64,000 nucleotides of DNA from Azorinus chamasolen (GCA_963576725.1 OY755236.1:70402379-70466378), one strand, 5' to 3'. Shown: positions 52,075-63,474, numbered from the stretch's first letter. The notes: generated by a model not told the origin, from the letters alone. Numbers and translations: made by a program.

Positions 52075-55000
52075 TAAAAAATACTGACCGGGGGTCGATA
52101 TTCTTCAGGTAATGTGACCCCCTATGTACACAATACAAAATATAGTTTCCGAGTAAGGTTAAGCCCTTTCTTTAAATCATACTGGAGATAGATTACGTTC
52201 GCGGGAACTGTTCAACATATCATAAACATGTGTCAAAGCACTATGACCGAGGGTCGCTATTTTTTAAAAACTACTGACCGGGAGTCGATATTCTTCAGAA
52301 AATGTGACCCCCTACGTACAAAATACTTGGGTTCAATTAATAGTGCACGCTTTAGTCATGGTAGGATAAATTCGGCTGAACTTGCTATAACCGGGTGTCA
52401 CTACATCTGTAAGAATTATGACCATGGTTAAATAGTTTACGAGTAAAACTGGAAGTAGATTAAGTTCGAGGTAACTGTTCAACATATCATGAACGTGTGT
52501 CAAAGCACTATGACCGGGCGTGGCTATGTTTTAAAAAATACTGAGCGGGCGGTCGATATTCTTCAGAAAATGTGACCCCCTATGCACAAAATACTTGGGT
52601 TCAATCAATATTGCGCGCTTTAGTCATTACAGGATAAACACGGCTGAAATTGCTATGACCGGGGGTCACTACATCTGTAAGTATTATGACAAAGGTTAAA
52701 TAAAATCAAGTTAAGTTAAATTCTGTCTTAAATTATACCAGAGGTAGATTAAGTTGGCAGGAGTTGGTCAACATATCATGAACGTGTGTCAAAGTACTAT
52801 GACCGGGATCGCTATTTTTTAAAAAATACTGACCGGGGGTCGATATTCTTCAGAAAATGTGACTCCCTGTGTACAAAATACTTGGGTTCAGTTAGCAAGG
52901 CGCGCATTAGCCATGATATGACAAACAGGGCTGAAATTGCATTGACCGGGGATCATGACATCTGTAATTATGACCAAAGTTAATGAGTTTACGAGTAAAG
53001 TTAAACCCTTTCTTTAAATTATACAGGAGGTAGATTAAACTCGCGGGAACTGTTCAACATATTATGAACGTGTGTCAAAGCACTATGACCGGGAGTCGCT
53101 ATTTTTTAAAAAAATACTGACCGGGGGTCGATATTCTTCAGAAAATGTGACCCCCTATGCACAAAATACTTAGGTCCAATCAGTATTGCGCGCTTTAGTC
53201 ATTACAGGATAAACACGGCTGAAATTGCTATGACCGGGGTCACTACATCTGTAAGAATTATGACACAGGTTAAATAAAATCAAGTTAAGTTAAAATCTGT
53301 CTTAAATTATACCAGAGGTAGATTAAGTTGGCAGGAGTTGGTCAACATATCATGAACGTGTGTCAAAGTACTATGACCGGGATCGCTATTTTTAAAAAAA
53401 ATACTGACCGGGGGTCGATATTCTTCAGAAAATGTGACTCCCTGTGTACAAAATACTTGGGTTCAGTTAGCAAGGCGCGCATTAGCCATGATATGACAAA
53501 CAGGGCTGAAATTGCATTGACCGGGGATCATGACATCTGTAATTATGACCAAAGTTAATGAGTTTACGAGTAAAGTTAAACCCTTTCTTTAAATTATACA
53601 GGAGGTAGATTAAACTCGCGGGAACTGTTCAACATATTATGAACGTGTGTCAAAGCACTATGACCGGGAGTCGCTATTTTTAAAAAAATACTGACCGGGG
53701 GTCGATATTCTTCAGAAAATGTGACCCCCTATGCACAAAATACTTAGGTCCAATCAGTATTGCGCGCTTTAGTCATTACAGGATAAACACGGCTGAAATT
53801 GCTATGACCGGGGTCACTACATCTGTAAGAATTATGACACAGGTTAAATAAAATCAAGTTAAGTTAAAATCTGTCTTAAATTATACCAGAGGTAGATTAA
53901 GTTGGCAGGAGTTGGTCAACATATCATGAACGTGTGTCAAAGTACTATGACCGGGGGTCGCTATTTTTTTTAAAAAATATTGACCGGGGGTCGATATTCT
54001 TCAGAAAATGTGACTCCCTGTGTACAAAATACTTGGGTTCAGTTAGCAAGGCGCGCATTAGCCATGATATGACAAACAGGGCTGAAATTGCATTGATCGG
54101 GGATCATGACATCTGTAATTATGACCAAAGTTAATGAGTTTACGAGTAAAGTTAAACCCTTTCTTTAAATTATACAGGAGGTAGATTAAACTCGCGGGAA
54201 CTGTTCAACATATTATGAACGTGTGTCAAAGCACTATGACCGGGAGTCGCTATTTTTAAAAAAATACTGACCGGGGGTCGATATTCTTCAGAAAATGTGA
54301 CCCCCTATGCACAAAATACTTAGGTCCAATCAGTATTGCGCGCTTTAGTCATTACAGGATAAACACGGCTGAAATTGCTATGACCGGGGTCACTACATCT
54401 GTAAGAATTATGACACAGGTTAAATAAAATCAAGTTAAGTTAAAATCTGTCTTAAATTATACCAGAGGTAGTTTAAGTTGGCAGGAGTTGGTCAACATAT
54501 CATGAACGTGTGTCAAAGTACTATGACCGGGGTCGCTATTTTTTAAAAAATACTGACCGGGGGTCGATATTCTTCAGAAAATGTGACCCCCTGTGTACAA
54601 AATACTCGGGTTCAGTTAGCAAGGCGCGCATTAGCCATGATATGACAAACAGGACATCTGTAATTATGACCAAAGTTAAATAGTTTGCGAGTAAAGTTAA
54701 ACCCTTTCTTTAAATTATACAGGAGGTAGATCAAAGTCGCGGGAACTGTTCAACATATCATGAACGTGTGTCAAAGTACTATGACCGGGGTCGCTATTTT
54801 TTAAAAAATACTGACCGGGGTCGATATTTTTCAGAAAATGTGACCCCTTATGCACACAATACTTGGGTTCAATTAGGATTGCGCTTAAGTCATTACAGTA
54901 TAAACACGGCTGAAATTGCTATGACCGGGGGTCACTACATCTGTAAGAATTATGACCAACGTTAAATAAAATCGAGTAAAGTTAAACTCTTTCCTAAATT

Positions 55001-55465
55001 ATACTGGCGGTAGATTAAGTTCGCGGGAGTTGATCAACATATCACGAACGTGTGTCAAAGCACTATGACCGGGGGTCGATATTTTTTTTATAAGATACTG
55101 ACCGGGGTCGATATTCTTTCAGAAAATGTGACCCCTATGAACAAAATACTTGGGTTCAATTAGCAGTGCGCGCTTTAGTCATGATATAATAAACGCTGCT
55201 CAAATTGCTATGACCGGGGGTCACTTCATCTATAATAATAATGACCAAGGTTATTTTTTTCGAGTAAAGTTTAACTTTCTTTAATTATACTGGAGATAGA
55301 TTAAAAAACACTATGACCGGGGGTTGCCCCTTTTTAAGAATATTGACCAGGGTTGATATTCTTCAGTAAAAGTGCCCCCTTTCTAAATAATACATTTGTT
55401 CTAATGAACGTTGTGCACATTGGTCAGTGATAAAAAGGGCTCAAAATGCTATGACCGTGCGGTCA
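52075..55465 (+). repeat. Satellite-like array of copy 2
   Basis: Units of about 287 bp again alternate between two types. The block 52786-53370-53934 repeats as near-identical dimers. The shared conserved core is TGACCGGGGGTCGATATTC. The final short units (from 55309) match copy 1's 21861 unit. Confidence 0.9.
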
Positions 55466-55878
55466 CTAGGTAGGTAGGTAGGGTAGGGTAGGGTAGGGTA
55501 GGGTAGGTAGGTAGGTAGATAGTAGTATTTAAAATAGTAGTAGTATAGGTAGTAGTAGCAGTAGTATAGGTTGTGGAAGTAGTATAGGTGGAATGTAGTA
55601 GGCAATAGCAGAAGTAGTACTAGGAAGTAGGAATAGTAATAGTAGCAGTTGTAGCAGCAGCAGCGGCAGTAGTAGGTGGATGGGTTTGTGGGTGGTTGGG
55701 TTTGTGCTTGAGTGGGTGGCTGGGTTTTGGGTGGGTTGGTTTTTTATTGGGTATGTGTGAAGGTAGGTAGGTAATAGGAGGAGGTATAGGAGTAGTAGTA
55801 GGAGGAGTAGTATGTGTAGTTGTGGGATTAATAGTAGTAGTAGTGGTGGTAGTAGTAGTAGTAGCGGTAATTATAGTG

Positions 55879-55920
<42 letters not shown>

Positions 55921-55925
55921 ACGGT
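55466..55925 (+). repeat. TAGG / GGGTA / TAG / TGGG low-complexity block, copy 2
   Basis: Same block order as 22011-22474, with more GGGTA and TAG units. Poly-Thr minus-strand ORFs are composition artefacts. Confidence 0.9.
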
Positions 55926-56707
55926 GGTGGTGGTGGTAGACGAAGCAAACACAACAACAACAAATTATTTCCCACTTCGCTAAAATAATTCAAAAGGCAT
56001 GATGTCGAACACTTATGTTGCCTCACTTCGATGAGACTTATTTCAATTAATTTCAATAGGTGATAAATTACAAATGTATTCAAAATATGGATATGATATA
56101 TGGCATTACACACAGCATTGACCATACAAAAATCCACTGCTAAATGAAGTTTTGTTTAGTTTTACAGTGACTGACACAATGTTCCATCCATGAACTTTTA
56201 AGTTAGAACTAAGATTATTGAAATTTTAACAGCTATTTACGTTTTGTAAAGTGTCAGATAGAAGTCAATACAACATTTTACAATTCATTAAGTGATCTCT
56301 TCATATATACATGTGTTCCTACGTGCGTGTGGGTGTGTGCGTGAGTGTTTGTGTGCTTGCATGTATGAGAGTGTTTCGAAGTGTATGTGTAAGTATCGGT
56401 ATATGTGCGTGCGTGCGTTCATATGTGTACCGGTATGTGTGCGTACTTGCGTTCGTGTGTGTAATTGTTTATGTACATACGTGCTGTGTGTGTGTGTGCG
56501 TGCGGGCGTATGTTTTGTTGAAACAAAGACAGGGGTCAGTATTCTATGGGGGGTCGCAATTCTTCGTAAGGGGTCAGTTTTCTTCGTGTGCAGGGGTCGT
56601 AATATTATGACCGGGGGGTCAAAATACTATGACCGGGGGGTCACTATTTTTTAAAAAATACTGACCGGGGGGTCAGTATTCTATGGGGGTCACTTTACTT
56701 CGTTACA

Positions 56708-56790
56708 GGGGCGTACGCCGGGTCCGCCCCCGCATGGATCCGCCTATGTTGAATGACCCACCAGTGTTTAATTATAGAGTCCATTTAGTA
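56708..56790 (+). other. GC-rich transposon-end-like sequence
   Basis: CAGGGGCGTACGCCGGGTCC (its CA is shared with the TIR end) resembles a hAT-type terminus. Downstream it becomes ordinary AT-rich sequence. Confidence 0.35.
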
Positions 56791-56940
56791 ACAAGAAGGC
56801 TATGATGACCCTGTATCGCTCACCTGATTAATAGATCTCATTTGACCTATTTATGCAACGGACAGGAATGATTTATACAATTTGATAGATGTTCACCTAC
56901 AAATCATTCCTCTGACATTTAGTGAAAATCCGGTAAGTGG
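56791..56940 (+). mobile_element. ACAAGA-type element start, truncated
   Basis: TA (56789-56790) followed by ACAAGAAGGCTATGATGACC and CTGTATCGCTCACCTG, a diverged version of the 60653 element start. The tandem core is absent. Confidence 0.6.
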
Positions 56941-57203
56941 TTTTGGAAGACTTTAATTAATCTGGGTCTACTATGTTTGCAAATATGTGAAAAGACGTTT
57001 ATATGAAACAGGGGTAAACCTTGACCCGATATCTCATCATATACATATTATCTGTCCTGGGTCGACACTGTTTGCAATGGACTAAATCTCTCTTTCTCAT
57101 ACCTTGAACGCAGAAAATGCACATAGATATATTTATTTCAATATCGAGCAACAAGACAATAGTTAACAACACATACATATTTTAAAATTATAACAATATA
57201 AAA

Positions 57204-57480
57204 ACAAGAGCTCCATGTATCGGAGCATTATATGCCGAAAGAATGTGCTGTCAAAACATGCACAATGTTAATATATGGGAGGGGCGGCTCATGTTATCAA
57301 GTTATTAAGTGACCAGTATTTTTTGAGTTGATGACCACTGTGACATTGACCTTTTACGGGCTGACCTCATAAATCAATAGGCGTCATATTCTTGCCATGA
57401 ACAACCATCCTACTAAGTATGAAGATAGCACACACAATAGTCATGAAGTTATTGAGCGGACAAGGTTTTGAGCTGAAAAA
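57204..57480 (+). mobile_element. ACAAGAG element start with half a 145-bp-type unit
   Basis: ACAAGAG plus hairpin CTCCATGTATCGGAG, followed by TGACATTGACCTTTTACGGG, CTGACCTCATAAATCAATAG and GGCGTCATATTCTTGCCATG, clearly related to the 145-bp unit at 2674. Single copy; ends in a family C terminal fragment (AATAGCCTAGTGGG, 57480-57502). Confidence 0.65.
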
Positions 57481-57502
57481 TAGCCTAGTGGGTAATGGGT
57501 TA

Positions 57503-57814
57503 ATTTACATGTATTTAACAAGTTACATACACAGACGTTTGTTTCTCTTCAATATGTTTCCGTTCGACATGCAATTTACCACTGTATATGCCATCGCGGT
57601 TGTTGTAGATTAGTCGGAGAGGGGATATATACGTTTACTTACATGCACACATTCTTTTACGATGGGGTGGGATACGTGTGAGGTTGGTACCCCTTGACAG
57701 GTTTAAACCCCCAGTGACTACAGTCTCTGATCGTTCCAAAGCGGTACTTCCACCCCTATTGTTTGTTTGTTTTGTCTGTGTGCGGTAGGGAGTAGAGACT
57801 GGGTGATATAACTC
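57503..57814. other. Unassigned DNA
   Basis: No supported feature. Confidence 0.4.
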
Positions 57815-58063
57815 TTAACCCTTTCCTTCATATAAATGTTTTTCAGGCGTTTGTAAACAGAGTAGACCCAGATCAGATGACTCCTATAGGAGTCGTCTGA
57901 TCAGGGTCTGCTCTGTTTGCTAATGGAATTTGAAAGATTGTTTTCTTTAATTTCTTAAATGGCTACTAATTTCCACTTTTCATGTTTCATTATAACTATT
58001 TTGTCCATGAATATTCAGTAGGTATTGAAATTTGGAATAAACATAGATCATGGAAAGGGTTAA
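57815..58063 (-). mobile_element. Family A MITE, complete
   Basis: TTAA 57815 and 58060; hairpin 57850-57920 with tip ATGACTCCTATAGGAGTCGT; right end ATGGAAAGGG. Confidence 0.9.
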
Positions 58064-58204
58064 GGAAATAGGTGGTTTTTTTTATAAATCAGACATTTCT
58101 GGCATGTTTGGTACTGATCAAGTAATGGTCAGAATCATCCGGGTCCAATCTAGATATACAGTGTTTTCATTCAACGATAATGGTGAAATCGTTAATTCTA
58201 CTAT

Positions 58205-58320
58205 GCTAAGCACGACTTGGCTTGCATCTGACCGAGTGTCAGACAGTTTGGATCCAGATGATATGCTGAGTAACTCGGCGTCTCATTTGGAACAAAACCG
58301 TTTGACAATCAGTCACTAGT
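58205..58320 (+). mobile_element. Family E fragment
   Basis: CAGACAGTTTGGATCCAGAT / GTCTCATTTGGAACAAAACC hairpin with GAGTAACTCGGC tip; outer ends decayed. Confidence 0.6.
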
Positions 58321-58395
58321 TTCTACAACGTTATAACGAATCGGAATTAGGTTAAAATATAATAGATCAGACTTATTTTGACAGGATGGTAAGGC

Positions 58396-58570
58396 TTAAC
58401 CCATTCCCTCATATTGACGCTTGTTGGCGCCTCTGTAATAGTCACTTCTTGAAACTATTGTGATAAATAGAGCATTAATTTGCTCCATAGGAGCAAATGC
58501 TCTATTATCACAATGGTTTCAAAACTAAAAGATTCTAAAGAAATTCCTTTTCTCTAGTAAATGCTCCTTT
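58396..58570 (-). mobile_element. Family C MITE, right-truncated
   Basis: TTAA 58396; CCCATTCCCTCATATTG; hairpin 58451-58522 with tip TTTGCTCCATAGGAGCAAA; lost after ATGCTCCTTT. Confidence 0.8.
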
Positions 58571-59145
58571 ATCATAATTAGATTTATATGATCTAGATCT
58601 ATTCTAAAATACTTTTACTAGATCTGCTACGGTACTGTACCGATGCCAGAAGGACATTTTACAACACCCAAATGAATGCAATGAGACTGTATATCTTAAT
58701 ATCTAGATTTTATTAACATAAAACGAGAATCGAAATTTTAAATATTGTTGATCTTAATTATTCGACATATCAGGTATGTCCAACAAATAAATAAGAATGT
58801 CTCCCATTTTAAAGAAAGACCAGATCAATGGATCGTTGTTTTTTTCTCAAATTCAGCTGGTAATGTATAGGGCATTCCTTTAGGCCGATTAAGTCAAGCT
58901 TCTTTCTGAATCTTACCCTTCGAAACTAAAACAAAATTGTCATTATAGTCAAAGGATATAGTAAATGTACAGAAACCAACAATTCCTAACCAACACAGCC
59001 GTTAAATGATGTGTAGGCTAACTATTGCTTAGCCTATACATAGAGATACATAGGTTGTTACTGGTGTTTTTTGCCCACCAGATAACTGCGCATGCGTAAA
59101 ATCGATAGGGTTGTTTACAAACGCCGATTTGCCCTATATTTAAGT
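58571..59145. other. Unassigned DNA
   Basis: No supported feature. A small GC-containing palindrome-like word (TGCGCATGCG) near 59088. Confidence 0.4.
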
Positions 59146-59292
59146 TGGAACATTGTAGCCATTTTACAAAGTATATGAACATATCTTTCTAATTCCATTA
59201 GCAAACAGAGCAGACCCTGGTCAGACGCCTCCTATCTGGGTCTACCCAGTTTTCAGATGCGTGAAAACACGCATATGAGGGAAAGGGTTGAA
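59146..59292 (+). mobile_element. Family A MITE, left-truncated
   Basis: It starts inside the element (GGAACATTGTAGCCATTTTA) and keeps arms GAGCAGACCCTGGTCAGACG / ATCTGGGTCTACCCAG with collapsed tip CCTCCT, and the right end ATGAGGGAAAGGG. Confidence 0.75.
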
Positions 59293-59870
59293 TATGGCAA
59301 CTTTTTTTCGGAGACATCGGTTATTATCACCGTATATGTCTATTTTTATTTACTGGGGAATTTCCCACTAGCACCTATTTGAAATACAGAACTTTCGACA
59401 GGCTTCCATGCTAAATATAAGCGTAAATTTGAATTTTTGTATTATATGGCGTTTTGACTGAACTCTGAGAAGTTTATAGAAAAGGTCTGTATAACAGAAT
59501 GCATTACATTTGTTGTGGTTAGGTTAGTATGGATCGACTGCATGGATTTCGGCTTGCGAAGTAGCTAATTATCATAAGCATGGTGTTTTGAAATCTTCTT
59601 GATCTTCTTCTTGATCTTGAAGGTGTCACATCACTGACGACATTCTGACACCGCGCATTGGGCATGCTGGAAAACTTAAAAACTGCAACCCCTAATTAAG
59701 TCAGTGAACTTCTCGGCATCCTTCGCTTTGACTATGCTCGATATTAGGGTTGGATCCAGACTGTTTCAATCCTTAATGAGGGATCAAAAGCTGATACAGA
59801 TACACACAGGACAAGGGCTCAACTAATCATGTTTTACAAAAATTGTACACTACATTGTTCACCAGTCAGT
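59293..59870. other. Unassigned DNA
   Basis: CTTCTTGATCTTCTTCTTGA at about 59598 is a short local duplication. Nothing else supported. Confidence 0.4.
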
Positions 59871-59937
59871 TTGTCTGTGTATCATAATACAGGTACATTG
59901 TTGTTCATCAAGTACTTTCATTTCTTGACCAATTTTT

Positions 59938-62900
59938 ATGCGCCCAGCTAATAAAGGTGGTCGTATATTGGCGTAGCCCCTGTCCGTCCGTTCGTTTGTC
60001 CGTCAACATTTTGTTTGTCCACTGTTTTCTCGGAAAACCATTTGACAGATATTAATGAAACTTCACACAAATGTTTTAAGATTTGAAGCTGAGTTGATTC
60101 TGGGGATCATTTTGTTATTCTTTTCAGAGTTATGGCCCTTGTCTTTAAAAAATAATGCAAATACATGCAAATAGATTGTCCGCTGTTTTCTGGGAAAACT
60201 GTTTGAGAGATATTAATGAAACGCCACACAAATGTTAAATGCATCAGGATCTGAAGCTTAGTCGATTCTGAGGTTCATTTGATTTGTCGTTTCGCAGTTA
60301 TGGCCCTTGTACTTAAAAAATAATTCAAAAATATCCAAATAGTTTATCCGCCGTTTTCTCGGAAAACTATTTGATAGATATTAATGAAACCTCACACAAA
60401 TGTTTAATGCATCAAGATCTGAACCCGAGTTGATTCTGATGATCACTTGATTTTTCGTTTCAGAGTTATGATCCTTGTCCATAAAAAAATAATGCAAATA
60501 CATGCAAATAGTTTGTCTGCTGTTTTCTGGAAAAACTATTCGAGAGATATTAATGAAACCTCACACACATGTTTAATGCATTAAGATCTGAAGCTGAGTC
60601 GATTCTGGGGTTCATTTGATTTGTCGTTTCGGAGTTATGGCCCTTTAACTTAACAAGAGGGCCATGATGGCCCTAAATCGCTCACTGGTTACTATAGACA
60701 TATGCATACATTGTATTTCTATGTAAAAATAAGTAAGCTTCAGATTGGGGCCAATATGAAACCAAAGGCCATATCTTTAGGCATTGAGTTTCAAATTTGA
60801 ACAATCTAAATAAAGGAACATTAGATGATACTTCATATAGGTTTCAAAGTTCCGGGCTTTACAATTTCACAGAAGGAGATTTTAAAGATTTTCCTATGAA
60901 AACTGATAAGCCAGGGCGGGCCATTTTGATCCAGGGGTCATAATTTGAACAATCTTGGTAGAAAACCATTAGATGATAATACATACTAAATTTCAAACGT
61001 CTAGGCCTTACAGTTTAGGAGAAGAAGATTTTTAAAGATTTTCCTATGAAAAACTGATAAGCCCCGGGCCGGGGGCATTTTTGGTCCGAGGGTCATAGTT
61101 TGAACAATCTTTGTAGAGGACCATTAGATGATGCTACATACCAAATATCAAATGTCTAGGCCTTACGGTTTCAGAGAAGATGAATTTTTAAAGATTTTCC
61201 TATGAAAAACTGATAAGCCCCGGGTCGGGGCCATATTAGGTCCAGGGGTCATAATTTGAACAATCTTTGTAGAGGACCATTAGATAATGCTACATACCAA
61301 ATATCAATGGTCTAGGCCTTACGGTTTCAGAGAAGATTTTTTTTAAAGATTTTCCTATGAAAAACTGATAAGCCCCGGGACGGAGCCCTATTTGGTCCAG
61401 GGGTCATAATTTGAACAATCTTTGTAGAGGAACAGTAGCGGATATTACATACCAAATATCAAATGTCTAGGCCTTACGGTTTCAGAGAAGAAGATTTTTA
61501 AAGATTTTCCTATGACAAACTGATAAGCCCCGTGGAGGGGCCATTTTTAGTCCGGGGGTCATAATTTGATTTGAACAATCTTTGTAGAGGACCATAAGTT
61601 AATACTACATACCAAATATCAATGGTCTAGGCCTTACGGTTTCAGAGAAGAAGATTTTTAAAGATTTTCCTATGAAAAATCGATAAGCCCTAGGGCGGGG
61701 CCATTTTTGGTCTGGGGGTCATATTTGAACAATCTTTGTAGAGGACCATTAGATGATGCTACATACCAAATATCATAGGTCTAGGCCTTACGGTTTCAGA
61801 GGAGAAGACTTTTAAAGATTTTCCTAAGAAAAACTGATAAGCCACAGGGCGGGGCCATTTTTGGTCCGGGGGACATAATTTGAACAACCTTTGTAGAGGA
61901 CCATTAGATGATTCCACATACCAAAATATCAAAGCTCTAGGCTTTGTGGTTTCAGAGAAGATGTTTACGTAAATTGTTGACGACGCACGACGCACATACG
62001 CACGACGACGGACGCCGGAGCCAGCCTCCTCACAATACCTCACCTGGCACTTTGTGCCACGTAAGCTAAAAATAATGCAAAAACATGCAAATAGTTTTTC
62101 CGCTGTTTTCCCGGAAAACTATTTGACAGATATTAATATAACTTCACAAACATGTTTAATGCATCAAGATCTGAAGCTGAGTTGATTCTGATGATCATTT
62201 GATTTTCCGTTTCAGAGTTATGGCCCTTGTCCTTAAAAAATATGCAAATAGTTTGTCTGTTTTCTGGGAAAACTGTTTGAGAGATATTAATGAAACTTCA
62301 CAGAAATGTTTAATGCATCAAGATCTGAAGCTGGGTCGATTCTGAGGTTCATTTAATTTGTAGTTCTGGAGTTATGGCCCTTTTACTTAAAAAATAATGC
62401 AAATATATGCATATAGTTTGTCCGCCGTTTTCTGGGAAAACTGTTCAACAGATATTAATGAAACTTCACACACATGTTTAATGCATCAAGACCTGAAGCC
62501 AAGTCGATTTTGAGGTTCATTTAATTTGTCGTTTCGGGGTTATGGCCCCTTACGGCAAATCTATGCAAATATGAGGATGGCCATAACTTTTTCATTTGAA
62601 ATATTTTCTTCTATTTTTTATATGGTTAAACCTTAATATGAATGTTCACATATATTGCGGGGCTTTTGATATGTGATTTTATTCTTAAGTTATGGTCCTT
62701 GAACTTTGTGTGTTTGTTGCTTTGTTTGTCAGTCAACTTTTAGTTTGTCTGTTGTTTTCTGGGAAAACTATTAAAATTATATAAATGAAACGTAACAAAA
62801 ATGTTTTAAGCAACAAAATCTGAAGCTAAGTTTATTTTGAGGTTCATTCAGTTTGTCTTTACAGAGTTATGGCCGTTGCACTTTACAAAAGTCTGCAAAT

Positions 62901-63087
62901 GTGAGGATAAGCTGTAACTTTTTTATTGAATAAGATATTCACTTCAATTTTTTTAAAAATACTACCACCTTAATATGGAAATCAAGATCTGAAGCACAGA
63001 TTAGAAAATGTCAACACTTTTAAGGCATGATGAATCAGAGAAAGTTTGCAGGTGGGCGTATTATGTACCGTATGCGGTACTCTTGTG
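59938..63087 (+). mobile_element. Tandem-core element, 3.15 kb, containing a nested element
   Basis: It starts ATGCGCCCAGCTAATAAAGG and ends with hairpin GTACCGTATGCGGTAC plus TCTTGT; on the minus strand it therefore starts ACAAGA with a hairpin like the other elements. The core holds units of about 165 bp (TGTTTTCTGGGAAAACTGTT, GATATTAATGAAACTTCACA, AGTTATGGCCCTTG) at about 60020, 60184, 60353, 60521, 62104, 62257, 62428 and a diverged one at 62752. No target duplication is evident against the empty site at 63221-63230. Confidence 0.7.
60653..62066 (+). mobile_element. ACAAGAG element nested in the 3.15-kb element
   Basis: TA (60651-60652), ACAAGAG, hairpin GGGCCATGATGGCCC, then TCGCTCACTGG; a tandem core of about 150-160 bp (CTGATAAGCC at 60903, 61063, 61210, 61364, 61520, 61681, 61833); an ACG-rich stretch (61978-62020); and terminal hairpin TGGCACTTTGTGCCA before TA (62067-62068). 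The outer tandem array reads through cleanly when it is removed. Confidence 0.8.
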
Positions 63088-63300
63088 CTCAAATTTGCTT
63101 TAAGAATTGTCATGTTAAAAAGTTTGGATGAGTTTAATTTTCAGAGGAATCGGTCTTCCATCCGTCCGTCTGTGTATCATAACACAATATTGCTCATCTA
63201 GCACTTCATTTCTTGACCAATTTTTCTCAGATTTGCTTTAAGAATACTCAATAGTCATGAATAAAAGCTTGGATGAGTACAATTTTCAGAGGAATCTGTC

Positions 63301-63474
63301 ATGGGAAACCATTTATTTTCTCTGACAATGTTTTGTGTGGGATATGTGTGCTGGCTCACTAAAGTTCTTTAATAATATCTGAGACATTGATTTTGCTACA
63401 AGTAGGAAGTCCCATTTGTGATCCTCAGTCTAACACAGAAGCTATCTGGTACAATTTTACACCCTTTTCGTAAA
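63301..63474. other. Unassigned DNA
   Basis: Nothing recognisable. Confidence 0.35.

Larger units (their letters stand above)
51780..56707. mobile_element. Giant non-autonomous TIR element, copy 2 (4.9 kb)
   Basis: It has the same perfect 46-bp TIR as copy 1 (start TGTAACGAAGTAAAGTGACC). It lacks the 17050-18105 zone and the 266-bp repeat, and has its own number of satellite units. The last ~1.24 kb parallels 22011-23241 nearly base for base. The flanks are CCGG on the left and GGGG on the right, so no target duplication is visible here. Confidence 0.85.
59871..63300 (+). repeat. Host repeat split by a 3.15-kb insertion
   Basis: 'TGTGTATCATAATACAGG'..'TTTCTTGACCAATTTTT' (59876-59937) recurs at 63171-63225 ('TTTCTTGACCAATTTTTCTC'). 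The sequence after the insertion (CTCAAATTTGCTTTAAGAAT) equals what follows at 63226. The repeat unit includes GGATGAGTTTAATTTTCAGA, twice (63126, 63270). Confidence 0.7.
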
